NCBI GenBank assembly: GCA_045615345.1
Contig: JAZLER010000003.1
Span: 1 to 64,000 of the forward strand
Origin: Fumia sp045615345
Lineage (GTDB): Bacteria > Bacillota > Clostridia > Oscillospirales > Ruminococcaceae
Direction: 5' to 3'
Length of the DNA stretch: 64,000 nt
Every line of letters starts with the position of its first letter. Within the stretch, counting starts at the first letter, position 1. This document shows, in pieces, positions 59,505-64,000 of the stretch. The notes beneath the pieces are model-generated. The model saw nothing but the letters and a program-made list of their open reading frames with translations. It ran no database searches and had not been told where the DNA came from. The position numbers and the translations under genes are program-made.

Positions 59505-59706
59505 AGAAATTAAAATAAGAACCGAATTTATTAAACTTGATCAGTTTTTAAAATTTTGTGGTATTGCAGAAACAGGAGGCCATGCAAAGGAAATTGTTGC
59601 AGAAGGTGCTGTTTTTGTAAATGGTGAAGTTTGCTTGCAAAGAGGAAAAAAATTATTTCCCGGTGATGAAATAGTTATAGATGATTACAAAATTTTTGTA
59701 AAATAA
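59494..59706 (+). CDS. S4-domain RNA-binding protein (YaaA/RlbA-type)
   Basis: 70-residue S4-like protein ('IKLDQFLKFCGIAETGGHAK' and 'GAVFVNGEVCLQRGKKLFPG') at its standard place between dnaN and recF. Overlap with dnaN shows translational coupling. RNA partner unknown; Bacillus YaaA acts in 50S assembly. Confidence 0.92.
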   Translation: MKIEEIKIRTEFIKLDQFLKFCGIAETGGHAKEIVAEGAVFVNGEVCLQRGKKLFPGDEIVIDDYKIFVK

Positions 59707-59724
59707 AAGGAGGAAGTGCAGTTT

Positions 59725-60843
59725 ATGAAAATCGAAAAAATTGAGATTAATGATTTTCGTAATATAAATTATGCACTTATTTCTCCTCATCACAATATAA
59801 ATATAATTTACGGACAGAATGCTCAGGGAAAAACCAATTTACTGGAAGCTTTATATATTCTGAGTGGAAATAAAAGCTTTAAAGGTGCAAAAGAAAATCA
59901 GATGATAAATTTTGAAAAAGATTTATTCAGAATTGATTTGACCTTTTCAGATAAAGAAAGAACCCAGAATATAAAATATACTTCCGGAGAAAAAAGAAAA
60001 ATAGTTTTAAATAATGTTCCTTTAAAATCTGCTTCAGACCTTTGTGGTGAATTTTATTGTGTTGTATTTAATCCCGATGACCTTGAAATTGTAAAGGGAA
60101 GCCCTTCCGAAAGAAGAACATTTTTGGATAATGCGATAACTCAGATAAAACCGATATACGGAAAGTATTTAAAACAGTATGAGGATATTATTGAGCAGAG
60201 AAATGTCCTTTTGAAGGAAATAAGAAATAAAAATTATCCTCCTGAGATGCTTGATGTATGGGATATTCAACTTGCAAAACTTGGTACTGCTATTTCTATA
60301 CTCAGATATGATTATATAAATAAACTGAATTTTGTAAGTAAAAAAATTTATTCCGGATTTTCAGAAGGAAAAGAAAAAATAGAGGTAAAATATTTGTCTA
60401 CAATTTATCCTGATAGTATAAAATTAGAAGTTTATTCCGATGAGTTAATTAACGAATATCAAAAAAACCTCGAAGAATCAAGGGAAGAAGACATAAGACT
60501 AAAAATTACTACCAAAGGCATTCACAGAGATGATTTTGATATAGAAATCAATAATATTTCTGCAAAGCAATATGGTTCACAGGGGCAACAAAGAAGTTCT
60601 GCAATAACTTTGAAACTGTCAGAAGCATCAATTTTAAAAAATATAACAGGGGAAAATCCTGTTATATTACTTGATGATGTGATGAGTGAACTTGATAGTA
60701 AAAGACAAAATTATATCTTAAACAAAGTTAAAAACTTTCAGGTTTTTATTACCTGCTGTGATATTTCAAACACATTGAAACTCAAAGAAGGAAAAGTTTT
60801 TCTTGTTGAAAACGGAACCTTTACTGCGAAAGAGGAAAAGTAA
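59725..60843 (+). CDS. recF: DNA replication and repair protein RecF
   Basis: 372-residue SMC-like ATPase that loads RecA at gaps. Walker A 'GQNAQGKTNLLEALYILSG', signature region 'KQYGSQGQQRSSAITLKLSE' and Walker B 'PVILLDDVMSELD'. The ATG at 59725 is 11 bases after AGGAGG; a GTG at 59716 is too close to it. Classical position after dnaN and the S4 gene. Confidence 0.96.
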   Translation: MKIEKIEINDFRNINYALISPHHNINIIYGQNAQGKTNLLEALYILSGNKSFKGAKENQMINFEKDLFRIDLTFSDKERTQNIKYTSGEKRKIVLNNVPLKSASDLCGEFYCVVFNPDDLEIVKGSPSERRTFLDNAITQIKPIYGKYLKQYEDIIEQRNVLLKEIRNKNYPPEMLDVWDIQLAKLGTAISILRYDYINKLNFVSKKIYSGFSEGKEKIEVKYLSTIYPDSIKLEVYSDELINEYQKNLEESREEDIRLKITTKGIHRDDFDIEINNISAKQYGSQGQQRSSAITLKLSEASILKNITGENPVILLDDVMSELDSKRQNYILNKVKNFQVFITCCDISNTLKLKEGKVFLVENGTFTAKEEK

Positions 60844-60844
60844 A

Positions 60845-61102
60845 ATGTATTTACATGTTGGAAATGATGTAGTAATACATCATAAAGATGTCATCGGAAT
60901 TTTCGATCTCGAAAATACATCGGTGTCAAAATATACAAAAGAATATTTAAGGGCAAATCAAAAAGGAAGAAAAGTTATAACAGTGACTCAGGATATTCCA
61001 AAATCGTTTGTTGTAACTTCAGAAAAAACAAAAAAGGAAAAAATTTATCTGTCTCTTTTAGCGCCAAGAACACTCAAAAAACGCTGGGAAGAAATGGAAT
61101 AA
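60845..61102 (+). CDS. remB: RemB-like extracellular matrix regulator (DUF370)
   Basis: 85-residue small protein ('MYLHVGNDVVIHHKDVIGIF') of the RemA/RemB family, found between recF and gyrB in many Firmicutes. RemB affects biofilm matrix gene expression in Bacillus. ATG at 60845 one base after the recF stop. In this lineage its target is unknown. Confidence 0.9.
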   Translation: MYLHVGNDVVIHHKDVIGIFDLENTSVSKYTKEYLRANQKGRKVITVTQDIPKSFVVTSEKTKKEKIYLSLLAPRTLKKRWEEME

Positions 61103-61129
61103 AAGGATAAGAAAATGGAGGATATGGTT

Positions 61130-63058
61130 GTGAGTAATAAACCTCTTACAGAAAACTACGATGAAAGTCAGATTCAGGTACTTGAAGGACTTGAAGCAGT
61201 AAGAAAAAGACCCGGTATGTATATCGGTTCTACAGGACCCAGTGGATTACATCACTTGGTTTATGAAATAGTTGATAATGCAATTGACGAGGCTCTGGCA
61301 GGATATTGTACTGAAATTACTGTAGATATCTTAGAAGGAAATGTTATACGAGTTGTAGATAATGGTCGTGGTATTCCTGTTGGTATACATCCGAAGGAAG
61401 GTATTTCGGCTGCTACTGTTGTATATACAATTCTCCATGCCGGTGGTAAATTCGGCGGTGGCGGATATAAGGTATCCGGTGGTCTGCATGGTGTAGGTGC
61501 ATCTGTTGTTAATGCTTTGAGTGAAAGTCTGGACCTTACTGTTTATAATGGGGAAAATATTTATTTCCAGCATTTTGAAAGAGGTAAATATAACGAACCG
61601 ATTAAAATTATCGGCGATACCAAGAAAACAGGTACAGAAGTTTTATTCAAGCCTGATGCTGAAATTTTTGAAACAACCATATTCGAATATGAAATTTTAC
61701 AGACAAGACTTCGTGAACAGGCATTTCTTAACGCAGGAATTAAAATTATCCTCAGCGACTTAAGAGATTCTGATAATATAGTAACTGAAGAATTTTTCTA
61801 TGAAGGCGGTATCAGAAGCTTCGTTGAACATCTCAATAAAACAAAAGAAGCTATCCATTCAGAACCTATTTATTTCTATAAAGAGGAAAATGGAGCAATT
61901 GCTGAAGTAGCTTTTCAGTATAACGATGGATATTACGAAAATATCAAATCTTTTGCAAACAATATCCATACTGTTGATGGTGGTACCCATGAAACAGGTT
62001 TTAAAAATGCTTTAACCCGTGTTTTCAATGATTACGGAAGACGCCATAAAATCTTAAAAGACAATGATTCCAATCTTACAGGTGATGATGTAAGAGAGGG
62101 TATCACAGCAATTGTAAGCGTTAAACTTACAAACTGTGAATTTGAAGGACAGACAAAAGGTAAACTCGGAAATACCGAAGCAAGGCCTTTGGTTGATAGT
62201 CTTGTATTTGAAGGTCTTAATACTTACTTTGAAGAAAATCCTGCAGTTGCTAAAGCAATTTTTGATAAAACGCTTCTGGCACAGCGTGCAAGAGAGGCTG
62301 CAAGAAAAGCAAAAGAACTTACAAGAAGAAAAGACTCGATGGATTCAATAGGTTTGCCGGGTAAACTTGCTGACTGTACTTCCCGTGACAACACAATGAC
62401 CGAGCTTTATATAGTCGAAGGTGACTCTGCGGGTGGTTCTGCAAAGAGTGGTCGTGATCGTTCTTTCCAGGCAATTTTATCACTCTGGGGTAAGATGCTT
62501 AATGTTGAAAAAGCAAGACTTGATAAAGTTTACGGCAACGAAAAACTTATGCCTGTTGTTGCAGCTATCGGTTGCGGAATAGGTGAGGACCTTGATATAA
62601 CAAAAATCCGTTACGGAAAAGTTATTATTATGGCCGATGCCGATGTCGATGGTTCTCATATCCGAACTTTGCTTTTGACATTCTTCTTCCGTTATATGAA
62701 ACCTTTGATTGAGCATGGGCATATTTATTTTGCACAGCCGCCGCTTTTTAAAATTTTCAGAGGTAAAAAAGTAAGATATGCATTCAACGATGAGGAAAGA
62801 GATGCTTATATCAGAGAACTTTCCGGTGAAAGCGGCGCAAAAGTAGAAGTTCAGCGCTATAAAGGTCTTGGTGAGATGAACCCTGATCAGCTTTGGGAAA
62901 CTACTATGAATCCTGAAAACAGAACTCTTGTAAAAGTTGAACTTGATGATGCCATAAAGGCTGATGAAACATTCTCAATGCTTATGGGTGATAAGGTTGA
63001 ACCCCGCCGTGAGTTTATTGAAAAGAATGCAAAATTCGTTAAAAATCTCGATGTATAA
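61130..63058 (+). CDS. gyrB: DNA gyrase subunit B
   Basis: ATPase subunit of gyrase. GHKL domain with 'VRKRPGMYIGSTGPSGLHHL', 'EIVDNAIDEALAGY', 'DNGRGIPVGIH' and 'GGLHGVGASVVNALS'; TOPRIM with 'YIVEGDSAGGSAKSGRDR' and 'IIMADADVDGSHIRTL'; C-terminal 'QRYKGLGEMNPDQLWETTM'. GTG at 61130 (642 residues) is preferred because GGAGG is eight bases upstream; ATG at 61115 gives five more residues and a weaker AAGGAT site. Confidence 0.96.
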   Translation: MSNKPLTENYDESQIQVLEGLEAVRKRPGMYIGSTGPSGLHHLVYEIVDNAIDEALAGYCTEITVDILEGNVIRVVDNGRGIPVGIHPKEGISAATVVYTILHAGGKFGGGGYKVSGGLHGVGASVVNALSESLDLTVYNGENIYFQHFERGKYNEPIKIIGDTKKTGTEVLFKPDAEIFETTIFEYEILQTRLREQAFLNAGIKIILSDLRDSDNIVTEEFFYEGGIRSFVEHLNKTKEAIHSEPIYFYKEENGAIAEVAFQYNDGYYENIKSFANNIHTVDGGTHETGFKNALTRVFNDYGRRHKILKDNDSNLTGDDVREGITAIVSVKLTNCEFEGQTKGKLGNTEARPLVDSLVFEGLNTYFEENPAVAKAIFDKTLLAQRAREAARKAKELTRRKDSMDSIGLPGKLADCTSRDNTMTELYIVEGDSAGGSAKSGRDRSFQAILSLWGKMLNVEKARLDKVYGNEKLMPVVAAIGCGIGEDLDITKIRYGKVIIMADADVDGSHIRTLLLTFFFRYMKPLIEHGHIYFAQPPLFKIFRGKKVRYAFNDEERDAYIRELSGESGAKVEVQRYKGLGEMNPDQLWETTMNPENRTLVKVELDDAIKADETFSMLMGDKVEPRREFIEKNAKFVKNLDV

Positions 63059-63069
63059 GGAGAAAAGTT

Positions 63070-63726
63070 ATGTCAGAAAATAACGAAATCTTAGAGGTTG
63101 AAAAAGAAAATTTAGTGACCTCTCAGGGCCTTGATGCAGAGCAGTACGATGTTTCAAAACCTTCTCTTGAAGGCGAGAAAATTTACGAAAGCGATGAGCT
63201 TTCCGGTATCGAAATCAAATATAATTTAAAAGGCGAAGATGTAAAAAAAGCTCTTAAAATCTTCCAGAAAAGAACGATATATAAGAAAAATATTGTTTAT
63301 ACCGTTGTTTTGTTAATTCTTTTTGTATTGTATTTAAAACAGATGATAGATGATCCGGCAAATACTATGCCAAAAATAATGGCACCATTGTGTGTTGCTA
63401 TAAGCTGTTTTATCTGGTATTCTCCTGCAAGGCATATAAAAAATATGGTAAAATCTGTCGAATACAGTTTTGACACATTTACAATTGAAATTTGTGAAGA
63501 AGGTATTCTGCTAAATGAAAAAGGCGGGAAATATTTGATTTCCTACAATAAACCTACAACAAAATGTATAGAACTTGATACAGTATTTGTTATATTTGTA
63601 AGTGATAAGCAGGTATTTGCAGTTCCAAAGCGTTGTATCGAGGAAGAAAAACTCGAAAAAGTAAGAAAACTCTTAAAAGACGGTCTTAAAGAAAAATATG
63701 AAGTTATCACTCAGGAGGAAAAATAA
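63070..63726 (+). CDS. YcxB-like membrane protein of unknown function
   Basis: 218-residue protein: acidic N-terminus (about 1-70), two adjacent TM helices (about 78-98 and 104-122), and a C-terminal PH-like strand domain ('SFDTFTIEICEEGILLNEKG', 'TVFVIFVSDKQVFAVPKRCI'). This last pattern is that of YcxB-like domains. Lies between gyrB and gyrA, which are normally adjacent. GGAG site. Function unknown. Confidence 0.78.
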   Translation: MSENNEILEVEKENLVTSQGLDAEQYDVSKPSLEGEKIYESDELSGIEIKYNLKGEDVKKALKIFQKRTIYKKNIVYTVVLLILFVLYLKQMIDDPANTMPKIMAPLCVAISCFIWYSPARHIKNMVKSVEYSFDTFTIEICEEGILLNEKGGKYLISYNKPTTKCIELDTVFVIFVSDKQVFAVPKRCIEEEKLEKVRKLLKDGLKEKYEVITQEEK

Positions 63727-64000
63727 GTGGAACACGAGGCAAAAAATTTCGATGGTACCAAGATATTAACTGTCGATCTCGATAAAGAAATGAGAAAGTC
63801 CTACCTTGACTATTCGATGTCAGTAATAGTAGGACGCGCTCTCCCCGATGTCCGTGATGGTCTTAAACCTGTTCACAGACGCATTCTCTACACTATGTAT
63901 GAAAACGGTCTTACCCCCGATAAAGGTTATCGTAAATCAGTTGATACCGTAGGTTCGGTACTTGCAAAGTACCATCCCCACGGTGATGCTGCAGTTTATG
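63727..64000 (+). CDS. gyrA: DNA gyrase subunit A (5' end, cut by the window)
   Basis: First 91 codons of gyrA from a GTG at 63727, with AGGAGG upstream. 'MRKSYLDYSMSVIVGRALPD' and 'VRDGLKPVHRRILYTMYENG' are conserved; the quinolone region begins at 'YHPHGDAAVY'. Starts immediately after the YcxB-like stop. The rest is off the right edge. Confidence 0.97.
   Translation, partial: MEHEAKNFDGTKILTVDLDKEMRKSYLDYSMSVIVGRALPDVRDGLKPVHRRILYTMYENGLTPDKGYRKSVDTVGSVLAKYHPHGDAAVY

Noticed and set aside
1..64000. tRNA, rRNA, CRISPR, transposase or prophage genes
   Set aside because: None found by reading; no regularly spaced repeats, cloverleaf-like ends or integrase motifs.

Overview
The window is chromosomal DNA from a low-GC, probably spore-forming member of the Clostridia, most likely an uncultured gut-type Oscillospirales or Eubacteriales lineage. 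The evidence is the origin-proximal gene order rpmH-rnpA-yidD-yidC-jag-mnmE-mnmG-rsmG-noc-parA-parB on one side and dnaA-dnaN-S4-recF-remB-gyrB-gyrA on the other, together with SpoVG, a SpoIIQ-like M23 protein, AGGAGG-type ribosome binding sites and sigma-A-type promoters. Genes on both sides terminate at TAG, TGA and TAA, so the genetic code is standard. The assignment to a lineage is inference.

Layout. 0-5.1 kb: purL and mtaB (minus strand). 5.1-16.3 kb: an HPr-like protein without the catalytic His, a GH20 glycosidase, a D,D-carboxypeptidase, pgi, a small P-loop protein, a LysR regulator divergent from a nitrilase-GDPD fusion, spoVG, and the nicotinamide-nucleotide repair enzyme Nnr. 16.3-21.4 kb: a response regulator/sensor kinase pair followed by an HtrA protease, a flavin reductase-like protein and an RluA-type pseudouridine synthase. 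21.4-25.4 kb: an accessory island with a nuclease-like protein, a membrane protein, an amber-interrupted TM/zinc-ribbon leader in frame with a beta-CASP metallo-hydrolase, and a lipoprotein. It is bounded by two nearly identical terminator hairpins. 25.4-31.8 kb: tadA, a MATE exporter, a YibE/F protein, an M23 peptidase and the serine pathway genes serC-serA. 31.8-32.1 kb: an independent transcription unit with a promoter, a nested-helix leader, a Cys-rich small reading frame offset by one base from its only ATG, and a terminator. 32.1-44.4 kb: a CrtO-like membrane protein, an acyltransferase, rlmD, PBP1A, pnuC, a lipid kinase, an AraC regulator divergent from two tandem QueG-like iron-sulfur proteins, and guaB. 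44.4-56.4 kb: an acyl-ACP thioesterase, serS, and the parB-parA/noc/rsmG/mnmG/mnmE/jag/yidC/yidD/rnpA/rpmH block, with two clear parS sites. 56.4-64 kb: the replication origin region with dnaA through the first 91 codons of gyrA.

How it works together. The right half is the classical bacterial origin: initiation (DnaA, DnaN, DnaA-box-like repeats), recombination (RecF), topology (GyrA/B), segregation (ParA/ParB with parS), nucleoid occlusion (a second ParB-like protein) and translation/membrane housekeeping. The left half is mostly metabolic and envelope genes in short units, almost all closed by strong intrinsic terminators, many shared between convergent genes. The features most worth a second look are the small Cys-rich unit at 31.8-32.1 kb, the amber-interrupted metallo-hydrolase in the 21.4-25.4 kb island, and the nitrilase-GDPD fusion. 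No tRNA, rRNA, CRISPR array, transposase or integrase was seen.
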